A stretch of DNA of 64,000 nt from Bacteroides intestinalis (lineage in GTDB: Bacteria > Bacteroidota > Bacteroidia > Bacteroidales > Bacteroidaceae), in contig NZ_CABJDN010000006.1 in NCBI RefSeq assembly GCF_902364365.1, positions 1 through 64,000 on the forward strand, written 5' to 3'. Below the pieces are notes generated by a model. It ran no database searches. It was not told the DNA's origin and saw only the letters and a list, made by a program, of their open reading frames with translations. The translations under genes were made by a program, and so were the position numbers. This document shows positions 33,794-41,985 of the stretch, piece after piece; position 1 is the stretch's first letter, and the number at the start of each line of letters is the position of its first letter.

Positions 33794-34729
33794 ATGGAAG
33801 AGCTTCAAGATAAATATGTGCGTTTCGATTGGGCAATAAAACGCTTGCTCCGTCAGAAGGCAAACTTTGGTGTATTAGAAGGTTTCCTCACCGTGTTTTT
33901 GGGTGAGAAAGTTACTATTCTGGAAATACTGGAGAGTGAAGGTAATCAGCTATCTGCCGAAGATAAATTCAATCGTGTGGATATTAAGGCGCGTAACAGT
34001 AAGGATGAGATTATTATTATCGAGATACAAAACACTCGTGAACTTTATTATCTGGAACGGATTCTTTATGGCGTTGCCAAGGCCATCACTGAACACATCT
34101 CGTTGGGCGAGACTTATTATAAGGTGAAGAAAATATATTCTATCAGTATTCTTTACTTTGATATCGGGAAGGGTAGTGACTACCTGTATCATGGTCAAAA
34201 TCATTTTGTAGGTGTGCATACAGGTGACCGCCTGCAAGTGAATGTCAAAGAGCGTGATGCTATCGTACCTCGAATGCCTGCTGAGATATTTCCTGAATAC
34301 ATCTTGATTCGTGTGAATGAGTTTGATAAGGTGGCTGCCACCCCGCTTGAAGAATGGATGAAATACTTGAAGTATGGCACTATTTGTCCTGATACCACAG
34401 CTCCCGGTTTGAGTGAAGCTCGTGAGAAACTGAAATATTTTTCCATGCCTCCTAAAGAACGTATGGCTTATGATGAGCATTTGAGTGCTGTGATGATTCA
34501 GAATGATGTGCTGGATTCAGCCAAACTGGAAGGCAAGATGGAAGGACGTGAGGAAGGACGTGAGGAAGGACGTGAGGAAGGACGTGAAGAAGGTCGTGCA
34601 GAAGGTCGTGAAGAAGGACGCGCGGAAGCTTACCTGACCGTTGCCCGTAACATGAAGCAATTAGAGACTCCTATTGACATTATAGTTAAAGCTACCGGTC
34701 TAACGCCAGAAGAGATTGACGCTTTGTAG
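33794..34729 (+). CDS. Rpn-family PD-(D/E)XK nuclease / transposase-like protein
   Basis: 311 aa. The nuclease core is visible: Asp63 in NRVDIKA and Glu77-x-Gln79 in IIIIEIQNTRE, the D-ExQ form of the Rpn (PDDEXK transposase-like) family, known in other bacteria to promote recombination. After residue ~245 come repeats of GREE/GRAE encoded by 12-bp units (34543-34626). The C-terminal ~30 residues (TPIDIIVKATGLTPEEIDAL) are the usual family tail. Such genes are common and often multicopy in Bacteroides. Confidence 0.88.
   Translation: MEELQDKYVRFDWAIKRLLRQKANFGVLEGFLTVFLGEKVTILEILESEGNQLSAEDKFNRVDIKARNSKDEIIIIEIQNTRELYYLERILYGVAKAITEHISLGETYYKVKKIYSISILYFDIGKGSDYLYHGQNHFVGVHTGDRLQVNVKERDAIVPRMPAEIFPEYILIRVNEFDKVAATPLEEWMKYLKYGTICPDTTAPGLSEAREKLKYFSMPPKERMAYDEHLSAVMIQNDVLDSAKLEGKMEGREEGREEGREEGREEGRAEGREEGRAEAYLTVARNMKQLETPIDIIVKATGLTPEEIDAL
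34543..34626 (+). repeat. Seven 12-bp tandem units coding GREE/GRAE
   Basis: GGACGTGAGGAA occurs three times exactly and four more times with 1-3 changes. Each unit adds four charged residues, so copy-number change keeps the frame and only changes the length of a helical linker. Confidence 0.9.
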
Positions 34730-34758
34730 TCTTTTGTGCAGTTTTCCTCTGATATGAT

Positions 34759-34766
34759 TACTTTTG
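34759..34766 (+). promoter_or_regulatory. -7 box of the HxlR-type gene
   Basis: TACTTTTG, overlapping the in-frame ATG at 34764. This places the true start at the ATG of 34782. Confidence 0.65.
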
Positions 34767-34781
34767 TGCAAACTTGACTCT

Positions 34782-35132
34782 ATGTATAAGAAGAAAATAC
34801 CTTTTGATATTGATTGTGGCATAAAGATAACGATGGAGGTGATAGGCGGTAAATGGAAGTCCTGTATTATTCAGGAATTGCTCACCAGCCCTAAACGCCC
34901 GAGTGAATTGCATCGTTTGTTTACAGATGCAAGTCCTCGGGTTATCAATCAGCAGTTGAAAGAACTGGAAATGCACGGCATGGTCGAGAAGAAGATATTT
35001 ACAGTACTTCCGCCTCACACGGAATACTCCATAACGGAAGCGGGCAGAACACTCGTTCCCATTATCGAACAGCTTGAGGCATGGGGCGGTGATTTCCGTC
35101 CGAAGATGAAAGAGATACTGGGAATGGAATAG
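34782..35132 (+). CDS. HxlR-family transcriptional regulator
   Basis: 116 aa. A winged helix with MEVIGGKWKSCIIQELL, the HxlR signature, then PSELHRLFTDASPRVINQQLKELE (recognition helix) and the wing YSITEAGRTLVPII. HxlR proteins are dimeric regulators often linked to stress by electrophiles or oxidants through one N-terminal Cys; here Cys near residue 13 (DIDCGIK) is in that place. Neighbours do not show its target; an NAD(P)-binding protein at 38984-39634 is a type often controlled by HxlR. Confidence 0.88.
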   Translation: MYKKKIPFDIDCGIKITMEVIGGKWKSCIIQELLTSPKRPSELHRLFTDASPRVINQQLKELEMHGMVEKKIFTVLPPHTEYSITEAGRTLVPIIEQLEAWGGDFRPKMKEILGME

Positions 35133-35149
35133 ATTTGCAGCCTGTTGTT

Positions 35150-35776
35150 TTAGTCGAATGGTACCTTCCAATTTTCATCCAGATAGGCGGCGAAACACAT
35201 GCCTATCTGTTCTTTATTGTTCTTTTCTTCGGCCAATGCAGGTATCTCGTCCAGAGAGAAATAGTTGCTTTCGGTAGTCTCTATATTGCTCTGAAAACTT
35301 CCGCCTGTTACTTCGCAAAGAACAAAGGCTTTGCAGACATTGTATGCATAAGGAGGCACGTTGTGCAGGTTTCTATCCTGCAAAGCAATCAGGCGTACGG
35401 CCTTTACATCCAGTCCGGCTTCTTCTTTGACTTCTTTCTCCGTATTGGTTTTGATGCTTTGGTTGACGTCTACCCAGCCACCGGGCATAGACCATACACC
35501 AGCTTTTTCCTTTACCAGAAGTATTTTCCCGTCTTTAAAGATGGCGGCCCGGGTATCCAGTTTAGGTGTTTGGAAACCGGTTTCATTGCAGAATAATTCT
35601 TTTACTTTCTCTATCGGCAGATCGCTTTGATGGCTCATAATCTCTGCCGATATTTCCCGGATACGTTCAAAACGCTCGATGTCGAAGGGATCGCGGGAGT
35701 AGGTCAGTCCTGCCTGAGCTATGAATTGTAATTCCTTGGCCCATTCGAGCCAGCGGGGATCAGTGTTCTTATTCAT
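35150..35776 (-). CDS. Nudix hydrolase with NUDIX_N domain
   Basis: 208 aa. The N-terminal ~60 residues match the helical domain seen before many Nudix cores. The Nudix box is GGWVDVNQSIKTNTEKEVKE+EAGL: the REUxEExGU core appears as KEVKEEAGL, with Lys for Arg, and the first Glu of Gx5E is Gln, so activity may be altered. It overlaps the beta-lactamase gene by 4 bp (ATGA) and is cotranscribed with it. Substrate unknown (nucleoside diphosphate derivative by family). Confidence 0.85.
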   Translation of the reverse strand: MNKNTDPRWLEWAKELQFIAQAGLTYSRDPFDIERFERIREISAEIMSHQSDLPIEKVKELFCNETGFQTPKLDTRAAIFKDGKILLVKEKAGVWSMPGGWVDVNQSIKTNTEKEVKEEAGLDVKAVRLIALQDRNLHNVPPYAYNVCKAFVLCEVTGGSFQSNIETTESNYFSLDEIPALAEEKNNKEQIGMCFAAYLDENWKVPFD

Positions 35777-36678
35777 TGGATATCTGAGTTTAAAGTATCA
35801 TATACAATTTTGGATATACTGGCGATGATAGCTGCATTATCTGCATCGGTTTCCTGCGACTCCATGACGAAGACAGCTATATAATATTTCTGTCCGTCGG
35901 GCAGGATAACAAAGCCTGCATCATTATCAGCAATCTTTATCCCTTCCGGAGTCCGGTCGGAAGAGCCGGTCTTATGGCCTACGATTACGTTGGCAGGCAA
36001 CTGGCCTTTCAGCTTATCTTTACCGGTAGAGGTTTCCTGCATAATTGCTTGCAGGAAATCTTTATATTGGGCGGCAAACAGGGGGTGCTTGTCGGCTATA
36101 TTCAATAGCCTTACTACTTCTTCCGGAGTACTCCAGTTCAGATAGGCATCTTCGGAGGTATGCATGAGGGTTTCCGTTGCCGCAAGATTACAATCCTTTA
36201 TTCCTAACGATTTCACATACTCATTTACTTGGTCTATACCGCCGGCATATTCTATAAGGATATCACATGTATTGTTATCGCTTTTCGAAATGGTGTATTT
36301 CAGCAACTCTCCGAGGGAAATTGTAATATCCTGATCGGGGAATTTATCTCTTAACGGACTGTATGTGTTGGGCGTCAGTTGAGAAGACTTTACTTCGATA
36401 AGACTGTCTAAACCGACGTGGTCTTTATCCATCTTGTCCAAAACGGCCAGTCCCACGTGAAATTTGAAGACGCTTAACAGGGGGAAATGGATTTGGTTAT
36501 TATAAACGGCTACAATCTCATCATTGGCGAGTACGGCAACACCTACCGTAGCTTTTTTATCTTTCAGAACAGAATCTATTTGTTGCTCTATCTTCTGCTT
36601 CGGGGTGCGGTTGGTGGTATTGCATGCACTGAACAAGATTGCCAGCGCCATACAGCTTAAAAAGAATTTTGCTTTCAT
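35773..36678 (-). CDS. Class A beta-lactamase, Bacteroides CblA/CfxA-like (subclass A2)
   Basis: 301 aa. The leader ends ILFSACN, a lipobox, so the enzyme is probably lipid-anchored. Active-site motifs: Ser69-V-F-Lys72, SDN at 133-135, omega loop with Glu176 and Asn181 (TSEDAYLNWSTP), and KTG at 236-238. This arrangement is that of the CblA/CfxA/CepA group, mainly cephalosporinases, which are chromosomal in many Bacteroides. First gene of a two-gene operon with the Nudix gene. Confidence 0.93.
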   Translation of the reverse strand: MKAKFFLSCMALAILFSACNTTNRTPKQKIEQQIDSVLKDKKATVGVAVLANDEIVAVYNNQIHFPLLSVFKFHVGLAVLDKMDKDHVGLDSLIEVKSSQLTPNTYSPLRDKFPDQDITISLGELLKYTISKSDNNTCDILIEYAGGIDQVNEYVKSLGIKDCNLAATETLMHTSEDAYLNWSTPEEVVRLLNIADKHPLFAAQYKDFLQAIMQETSTGKDKLKGQLPANVIVGHKTGSSDRTPEGIKIADNDAGFVILPDGQKYYIAVFVMESQETDADNAAIIASISKIVYDTLNSDIQ

Positions 36679-36725
36679 AAATCTACTTTAGCGAGTTAAT
36701 ATTAATTCCGGTCTTACTTCTCTTA

Positions 36726-37478
36726 TCATAACAGGTGCAATTCTTTAGCAATCCGGCAAGCTTCTATTGAATTGTTTACCTGAAGTTTCTCCAGGATATT
36801 TTGCCGGTGCCGGTTTACGGTATTTACACTTATGGATAATGCTTGGGCAATGTCCTTACTCATTTTCCCCTTATTTATCAATTGCAGGATTTCTCTTTCT
36901 CGGTCTGACAACAGGTCGTTGCAATTCTGCTTTTCCAGTTCGAGGGTTTGCCCGTCTGCTGAGTTAAGAATGGTGCAACTTAACGACGTATCCATTGAAA
37001 AGTTGTAAAGGCATAAGGACAACCATACACTTCCGTTTGAGTGGCTCGCTATATAAAACATTCTGTGCAAGATGTGTACATACCTGCCCGAATGATCGCG
37101 CATGCGTATATTGTGTATGAGGTGGTAGTCCGGACGTTTCTTTTCAGGAACACTTTTCAGGAAGTGGAAGAAGCGGAGTTCCTGCAAATGCTTTTCCTGT
37201 AGGTCGTCCGGATGGATGTGGCTGAATATTTCTTCTTCCCATATAGACTGAATGGTTTTGGCGGTATTCCGTTCTGACAATCCCAGATTCTCGGCTACCC
37301 CGCCGTAATAAATATAACTAATATTTGCTTTCATATCGCTCAATACTGCTATGGCATTTTCGGTCTGTGCATATATGGAAGCTATATGTTTGCACTCATT
37401 CAGGCGTTCCGTTTGTTTTTGTTCCTCGGTGAACGCTTGTTTCAGTAACTCTTTCTTCAGTTTATTTACGATGTCCAT
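36726..37478 (-). CDS. LuxR-type regulator with PAS-like sensor
   Basis: 250 aa. Residues ~40-170 look like a PAS domain (YYGGVAENLGLSE, IFSHIHPDDLQEKHLQELRF). The C-terminal LuxR helix-turn-helix is clear: LSDREREILQLINKGKMSKD, then ALSISVNTVNRHRQNILEKL. No transmembrane segment or receiver. It is divergent from the acetyltransferase gene and the two share a palindromic promoter core. Confidence 0.88.
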   Translation of the reverse strand: MDIVNKLKKELLKQAFTEEQKQTERLNECKHIASIYAQTENAIAVLSDMKANISYIYYGGVAENLGLSERNTAKTIQSIWEEEIFSHIHPDDLQEKHLQELRFFHFLKSVPEKKRPDYHLIHNIRMRDHSGRYVHILHRMFYIASHSNGSVWLSLCLYNFSMDTSLSCTILNSADGQTLELEKQNCNDLLSDREREILQLINKGKMSKDIAQALSISVNTVNRHRQNILEKLQVNNSIEACRIAKELHLL

Positions 37479-37538
37479 ACGGCATGGAGATGGGAAAAAT
37501 GGTTATTAATCAGTATTGCCGACTTATCTGTAAGCCTT

Positions 37539-37554
37539 TACCTTTGCAAAGGTA
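37539..37554. promoter_or_regulatory. Overlapping divergent -7 boxes in one palindrome
   Basis: TACCTTTGCAAAGGTA is a perfect 16-bp palindrome. Its left half (37539-37546) is a rightward TAnnTTTG box for the acetyltransferase gene at 37593; its right half (37547-37554) is a leftward box for the LuxR gene starting at 37478. Polymerases would compete for the site. TTG at 37516-37518 could serve as the rightward -33. Confidence 0.7.
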
Positions 37555-37592
37555 ATGAAAACTAATGGTTATTTATTTAAGTACAATAAATT

Positions 37593-38183
37593 ATGGAGAG
37601 TGAAAAAGCAAAAGCGAAAGCCGGGAAATTGTATGATGCCAATAATGATATGGAGCTTGTATCGGAGAGGGAAGTTTGCAAAGAAGTATGTTATGAACTG
37701 AATAGTCTGCGCCCTTCACAAAAGAAAGAACGCGAGAGCATTATCCGCCGGTTGTTCGGCAAGACCGGGAAATCCTTCTTGATAGAACAACCGTTTTATT
37801 GTGATTACGGATATAATATAGAAATAGGGGAGAACTTCTATTCGAACGTGAATTGCGTTATTCTGGATGGAGCCAAAGTTACATTTGGCGATAATGTTTT
37901 TGTGGCTCCGAATTGTGGTTTCTATACTGCCGGACATGCCTTGGATGCGGAGCAGAGAATCCAGGGACTTGAATATGCTTATCCTATCACTATCGGAAAT
38001 AATGTGTGGATTGGTGCCCAGGTCTGTGTGTTGCCGGGAGTGACGATTGGTGATAATACGATTATTGGTGCCGGAAGTGTGGTCACAAAAAGTATTCCTG
38101 CCAATGTACTGGCTGTCGGTAATCCTTGCCGTGTGCTACGTACGATTACCGAAGCGGACAGGGCTAAATATATATCAGAATAA
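37593..38183 (+). CDS. Maltose/galactoside O-acetyltransferase-like protein
   Basis: 196 aa. An N-terminal Maa domain (KAGKLYDANNDMELVSERE) is followed by left-handed hexapeptide repeats (YGYNIEIGENFYSN, ITIGNNVWIGAQ, VTIGDNTIIGAGSVV). The catalytic His is in FYTAGHALDAE. It transfers acetyl from acetyl-CoA to a sugar hydroxyl, sugar not determined. A DUF1349 gene follows 12-24 nt later, so they are probably cotranscribed. Confidence 0.92.
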   Translation: MESEKAKAKAGKLYDANNDMELVSEREVCKEVCYELNSLRPSQKKERESIIRRLFGKTGKSFLIEQPFYCDYGYNIEIGENFYSNVNCVILDGAKVTFGDNVFVAPNCGFYTAGHALDAEQRIQGLEYAYPITIGNNVWIGAQVCVLPGVTIGDNTIIGAGSVVTKSIPANVLAVGNPCRVLRTITEADRAKYISE

Positions 38184-38207
38184 TAATTCATTAAAATGAC
38201 ACGGGAA

Positions 38208-38858
38208 ATGAAAAAGTTACTTTTTAGTCTGTTGATGATGATTGGGGTGGAAGCCTCTTTTGCACAGACGTTGGAAAAAATGCAGTGGTTCAACGAACCT
38301 GAACAGTGGGAAATAAAGGATAAAAGTCTTTCAATGTTTGTCACTCCGCAGAGTGATTACTGGCGTATCTCTCATTATGGCTTTACTGTGGATGACGCCC
38401 CTTTCTATTATGCAACGTATGGCGGTGAATTCGAAGTTAAAGTGAAAGTGACGGGCGATTATAAGGCACGCTTTGACCAGGCGGGACTGATGTTGCGCAT
38501 CGATCATGAAAACTACATCAAAGCAGGTATTGAGTTTGTAGACGGAAAATTCAATCTGAGTACAGTGGTGACTCACAAGACCAGTGACTGGAGCGTAATC
38601 ACGTTGGATAAGCCCGTTCCTTATATTTGGATTAAAGCTGTCCGCAGGCTGGATGCTGTTGAAATCTTCTATTCGTTTGATGACAAGACTTATACGATGA
38701 TGCGGAATGCATGGTTGCAGGATAATATTCCAGTGAAGGTTGGATTCATGGCTGCCTGTCCCGACGGAGGCGGGTTTAATGTTAAGTTTGAGAACTTCAA
38801 GGTAAAGCACCTGCCTGATATGCGCAGGTTGGAATGGCTGAAAAGGAATGCAGAATAA
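38208..38858 (+). CDS. Exported DUF1349 protein
   Basis: 216 aa from MKKLLFSLL; an ATG four codons upstream is possible. Signal peptide ends at ASFAQ. The mature part is a concanavalin-like beta sandwich of the DUF1349 type: DYWRISHYGF, DQAGLMLRIDHENYIKAGIEF, VGFMAACPDGGGF. Such proteins bind or act on carbohydrates in related families, but no catalytic residues are assigned here. Confidence 0.85.
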   Translation: MKKLLFSLLMMIGVEASFAQTLEKMQWFNEPEQWEIKDKSLSMFVTPQSDYWRISHYGFTVDDAPFYYATYGGEFEVKVKVTGDYKARFDQAGLMLRIDHENYIKAGIEFVDGKFNLSTVVTHKTSDWSVITLDKPVPYIWIKAVRRLDAVEIFYSFDDKTYTMMRNAWLQDNIPVKVGFMAACPDGGGFNVKFENFKVKHLPDMRRLEWLKRNAE

Positions 38859-38892
38859 ATAGGGTTGGTTCAATTAAGTTTGGTAAAAAGAC

Positions 38893-38942
38893 AAATGCCG
38901 GCAAAAAAGAAGAGTGATTCTTTATTTGCCGGCATTTATTCT
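38893..38942 (+). terminator. Terminator after the DUF1349 gene
   Basis: AAATGCCGGCAAA (38893-38905) pairs with TTTGCCGGCATTT (38925-38937), then ATTCTGTTTTG. It lies between convergent genes and may work both ways. Confidence 0.8.
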
Positions 38943-38983
38943 GTTTTGAAATTTAAAGAATTTATTTTCTGAAATAGCCTTGT

Positions 38984-39634
38984 TTAATATCCTATTGTGA
39001 AGCGCTCCTTGTGGTGCTTCTTCTGTTCCAGCTCGTCTACCATTGCCACGGCATAGTCTTCAACGGAGATATTGCTGTCTCCATTTGCATCTACCACTAA
39101 GTCGTCTTTTCCGAAACGGAACTTTCCGGTACGTTTTCCCGGTGTCATGTTGGCGGCAGGAGAGAGGAATATCCAGTCAATATCTTTTTCCTTGCGAAGT
39201 GTATTCAGATAGAATTCTCCGAGGGATTTGATTCCGGGCAACAGTTGGGCTGGAACATCGTCAGCATCCATCACCATCTTTCCGGGAGCGTAGAACAGGG
39301 TTCCGGCACCACCCACGATAAGCAGACGCTCAACGCCGGCTTTCTTCACACTATCCACTATCAGCGGATAGTTCTTCAGCGTTTCTTCGTAAATATTGGG
39401 GTTCTTCCAGCCGGGGTTATAAGCACTGATGACGGCGTCTTTTCCTTTACAGGTTTCAATCAGAACATCGGCATCGGTCACATCTGCCTGAACGACTTTC
39501 AGGTTCGGATTGCTGACAGTCACCTTAGCCGCGTCGCGTACGATGGCAGTTACTTTGTGGCCTCTGTTCAGTAATTCATTGAGGATAGCGGTTCCTACAA
39601 AACCGCTGGCTCCTATTAGTACTACATCTTTCAT
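38984..39634 (-). CDS. NAD(P)-binding oxidoreductase, atypical SDR (NmrA-like)
   Basis: 216 aa. The Rossmann motif GASGFVGTAI is at the N-terminus (GxxGxxG), followed by VVQADVTDAD and AVISAYNPG. It belongs to the short NAD(P)H-binding proteins related to biliverdin/flavin reductases and NmrA. The active-site Tyr-x-x-x-Lys of classical SDRs is not evident. It stands alone; the upstream spacer holds a large perfect inverted repeat. Confidence 0.88.
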   Translation of the reverse strand: MKDVVLIGASGFVGTAILNELLNRGHKVTAIVRDAAKVTVSNPNLKVVQADVTDADVLIETCKGKDAVISAYNPGWKNPNIYEETLKNYPLIVDSVKKAGVERLLIVGGAGTLFYAPGKMVMDADDVPAQLLPGIKSLGEFYLNTLRKEKDIDWIFLSPAANMTPGKRTGKFRFGKDDLVVDANGDSNISVEDYAVAMVDELEQKKHHKERFTIGY

Positions 39635-39793
39635 AATGGTTCGTTATTTATATTTCTATATTAAACTGTTTATCTACAATAAAAGTTTGACGGTGGTTGC
39701 TCTTTTTGAGAATGTTTAATAACTTGTCCTCTTGTCAATCAGCTTAATCTTCGGGATGCAAGAAACTATTCTTCAAAATTCTAAAATCTAATC

Positions 39794-39855
39794 TTACAAC
39801 AGTTGTGTTTCTTTCTTACAATAGTTGTTGTAAGAAAGAAACACAACTGTTGTAA
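39794..39855. repeat. 28-bp perfect inverted repeat, 6-nt loop
   Basis: Arms 39794-39821 and 39828-39855 are perfectly complementary. Each arm contains ACAACAGTTGT (or its inverse ACAACTGTTGT), itself nearly palindromic, and TTGTAAG, which recurs at about 39872. There is no T-run, so it is more likely a binding site or a cruciform than a terminator. Confidence 0.85.
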
Positions 39856-39976
39856 TAAAATATAATATATGTTGTAAGAATAATAATGTGCATAAACAGA
39901 ATTAGTTTCTTGCGGATAGGATTTTAATTCTACGCAATTACAGAAATAATTTATAATAAGTTGTCAATAGGTTCTT

Positions 39977-39991
39977 TGCAACCCGGTTGCA
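39977..39991. promoter_or_regulatory. Palindromic operator candidate for the Fur-family repressor
   Basis: TGCAACCCGGTTGCA, a perfect odd palindrome, covers the -33 zone of the ATPase promoter (box at 40004). A Fur-family regulator is the second gene of the same operon, so autoregulation through this site is likely. Direct evidence is only position and symmetry. Confidence 0.65.
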
Positions 39992-40003
39992 TTTCCTGTT
40001 CCT

Positions 40004-40011
40004 TACCTTTG
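40004..40011 (+). promoter_or_regulatory. -7 box of the P-type ATPase operon
   Basis: TACCTTTG, 26 bp before the ATG, with TTG at 39987-39989 inside the palindrome as possible -33. Confidence 0.7.
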
Positions 40012-40036
40012 TACCAAATAAAAAAGTAAGAAGATT

Positions 40037-41980
40037 ATGGAAAGTACATGTCAGTGTTGTTGTTCACATACTCATTCGCAGAGCAAAGAAAAAGAGAAAT
40101 CTCTCATTCGGAAGTGGTGGGCTCCGGTGTTGTCCGGTGTCTTCCTTCTGCTGGGTATTATCTTCCAGCATAAGGAATGGACGTGGTTCGCTAATCCGGT
40201 TGTCGAGCTTCTTTGGTTTCTTATAGGCTTCCTGCCTGTCGGACTGCCCGTGATGCGCGAAGCCTGGGAGAGTATTTTGCAAAAAGACTGGTTCAACGAG
40301 TTTTCGCTGATGGCATTGGCTTCCCTTGGAGCCTTCTATATCGGAGAATATCCTGAAGCACTGGCAGTAATGCTGCTCTATTCCATTGGAGAGATGTTGC
40401 AGGATAAGGCTGTGAACCAGGCATCCCGTAATATCAAAGATTTGCTGGATGTACGTCCCGAACAGGTAGACGTATACCGAATGGGGGGACTGACTACCGT
40501 TTCCCCCCGTGAGGTAAATGTAGGAGAAGTGATCGAAGTGAAGCCCGGCGAACGCGTTCCCTTGGATGGTAGCCTGCAAAATCCTTATGCCGTCTTCGAT
40601 ACTTCGGCACTGACGGGGGAGAGTATGCCGCGCAATGTCTCCGAAGGAGGCGAGGTACTTGCCGGTATGATTGTCAGCGGACAGGCAGTGAGCATACAAG
40701 TGACGAAGCCTTATGACCATAGCACTCTGGCACGTATTCTTACTTTAGTTCAGGATGCGGCGGAACGGAAAGCACCGGCGGAACTTTTTATCCGGAAGTT
40801 CGCCCGTATTTATACACCGATTGTAGTACTGTTGGCTTTTCTTATCGTTGCCCTTCCTGCACTTGTTGCGGCTGTGCATCCGGGATTTGACTATGTGTTC
40901 AATGACTGGCTCTATCGGGGATTGGTATTTCTGGTAATATCCTGCCCTTGTGCATTGGTTATCAGCATCCCATTGGGTTATTTTGGCGGAATAGGAGCGG
41001 CTTCGCGTACAGGTATCTTGTTTAAAGGAAGTAATTATCTGGATGCCATAACCCGTATCAATGCAGTTGTATTCGATAAAACAGGTACGTTGACTACCGG
41101 TAGTTTCCGTGTGACATCCATACAGGCAACAGATATCCCCGAAGATGAATTACTGAGTTTAGTGGCATCTGTAGAAAAGAAGAGTACCCATCCTGTGGCA
41201 CAAGCCATTGTGCACTATGCTGCCGGACGTGGTGTGAAACCTGCGGTTGTGACCTCTCTGAACGAATTGGCCGGATATGGTCTGGAAGCTGAGGTGGAAC
41301 ACCATCAGGTATTGGTCGGTAATATCCGTTTACTGATCGACCGTCAGATAGCTGTACCCGGAGAACTTGCGGATTGTATAGCTACGGTAGTGGTCTGTGC
41401 CGTGGATGGGAAGTATGCCGGACAACTGCTACTTTCAGACACTCTGAAAGAGGATGCGGTAGATGCTATTAAAAAATTAAAGGCTTTAAAAATAGATAAT
41501 ATTCAAATGTTATCCGGGGATAAACAAGAGATTGTTAATATCTTTGCAAAGGAATTGGGAATTGACAAAGCCTACGGCGACTTATTGCCGGAAGATAAGG
41601 CCGTTCATTTGGAACAACTCAATTCTGTTCCGGGTATGTCTGTCGCATTTGTCGGAGATGGCATGAACGATGCCCCTGTGTTGGCTCTCAGTGATGTGGG
41701 CATTGCCATGGGAGGGTTAGGCTCGGACGCTGCCATCGAAAGCGCGGATGTCGTTATTCAGACTGATCAGCCATCCAAAGTTGCAACCGCCATCTCTATA
41801 GGGCGGGCAACGCGACGGATAGTGATGCAAAATATAGTAGGTGCTATTACGGTGAAGGTGTTGGTGTTGCTGGCGGGTGCCTGCGGATTTGCCACCCTTT
41901 GGGCGGCAGTGTTTGCTGACGTCGGCGTAGCTTTGTTGGTGGTGCTGAATTCAGTCCGTATATTGAGAAAGAAGTTTTAA
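40037..41980 (+). CDS. Heavy-metal P-type ATPase (P1B, ZntA-like)
   Basis: 647 aa, short because the N-terminal metal-binding (HMA) domain is replaced by a Cys/His tail, MESTCQCCCSHTHS. The P1B core is complete: TGES loop, Cys303-Pro-Cys305 in the transport helix, phosphorylation site Asp347 (DKTGTLTTG), HP motif in KKSTHPVAQAI, and hinge GDGMNDAPVL. It exports a heavy metal such as Zn, Cd or Pb (or another), judged from CPC and family; Cu is less likely with this context. A Fur-family gene follows after 5 nt. Confidence 0.92.
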   Translation: MESTCQCCCSHTHSQSKEKEKSLIRKWWAPVLSGVFLLLGIIFQHKEWTWFANPVVELLWFLIGFLPVGLPVMREAWESILQKDWFNEFSLMALASLGAFYIGEYPEALAVMLLYSIGEMLQDKAVNQASRNIKDLLDVRPEQVDVYRMGGLTTVSPREVNVGEVIEVKPGERVPLDGSLQNPYAVFDTSALTGESMPRNVSEGGEVLAGMIVSGQAVSIQVTKPYDHSTLARILTLVQDAAERKAPAELFIRKFARIYTPIVVLLAFLIVALPALVAAVHPGFDYVFNDWLYRGLVFLVISCPCALVISIPLGYFGGIGAASRTGILFKGSNYLDAITRINAVVFDKTGTLTTGSFRVTSIQATDIPEDELLSLVASVEKKSTHPVAQAIVHYAAGRGVKPAVVTSLNELAGYGLEAEVEHHQVLVGNIRLLIDRQIAVPGELADCIATVVVCAVDGKYAGQLLLSDTLKEDAVDAIKKLKALKIDNIQMLSGDKQEIVNIFAKELGIDKAYGDLLPEDKAVHLEQLNSVPGMSVAFVGDGMNDAPVLALSDVGIAMGGLGSDAAIESADVVIQTDQPSKVATAISIGRATRRIVMQNIVGAITVKVLVLLAGACGFATLWAAVFADVGVALLVVLNSVRILRKKF

Positions 41981-41985
41981 GAAAT

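Larger units (their letters stand above)
39635..40003. other. Gene-free spacer between divergent genes
   Basis: About 400 bp between the NAD(P)-binding gene and the P-type ATPase gene. It contains a 28-bp perfect inverted repeat, a palindromic operator candidate at 39977-39991 and the ATPase promoter. No open frame with coding character is seen. Confidence 0.6.

Noticed and set aside
34543..34626. Possible CRISPR-like repeat array
   Set aside because: Units are 12 bp, contiguous, without spacers and inside a coding frame. No CRISPR array or cas gene was seen in the window.
39794..39855. Ends of an invertible segment
   Set aside because: The arms are only 6 nt apart, leaving nothing to invert, and no recombinase gene is adjacent.
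39975..39991. Firm assignment of a nickel (Nur) box
   Set aside because: The match is to an actinobacterial consensus and the sequence is equally a plain palindrome; metal identity cannot be read from it.
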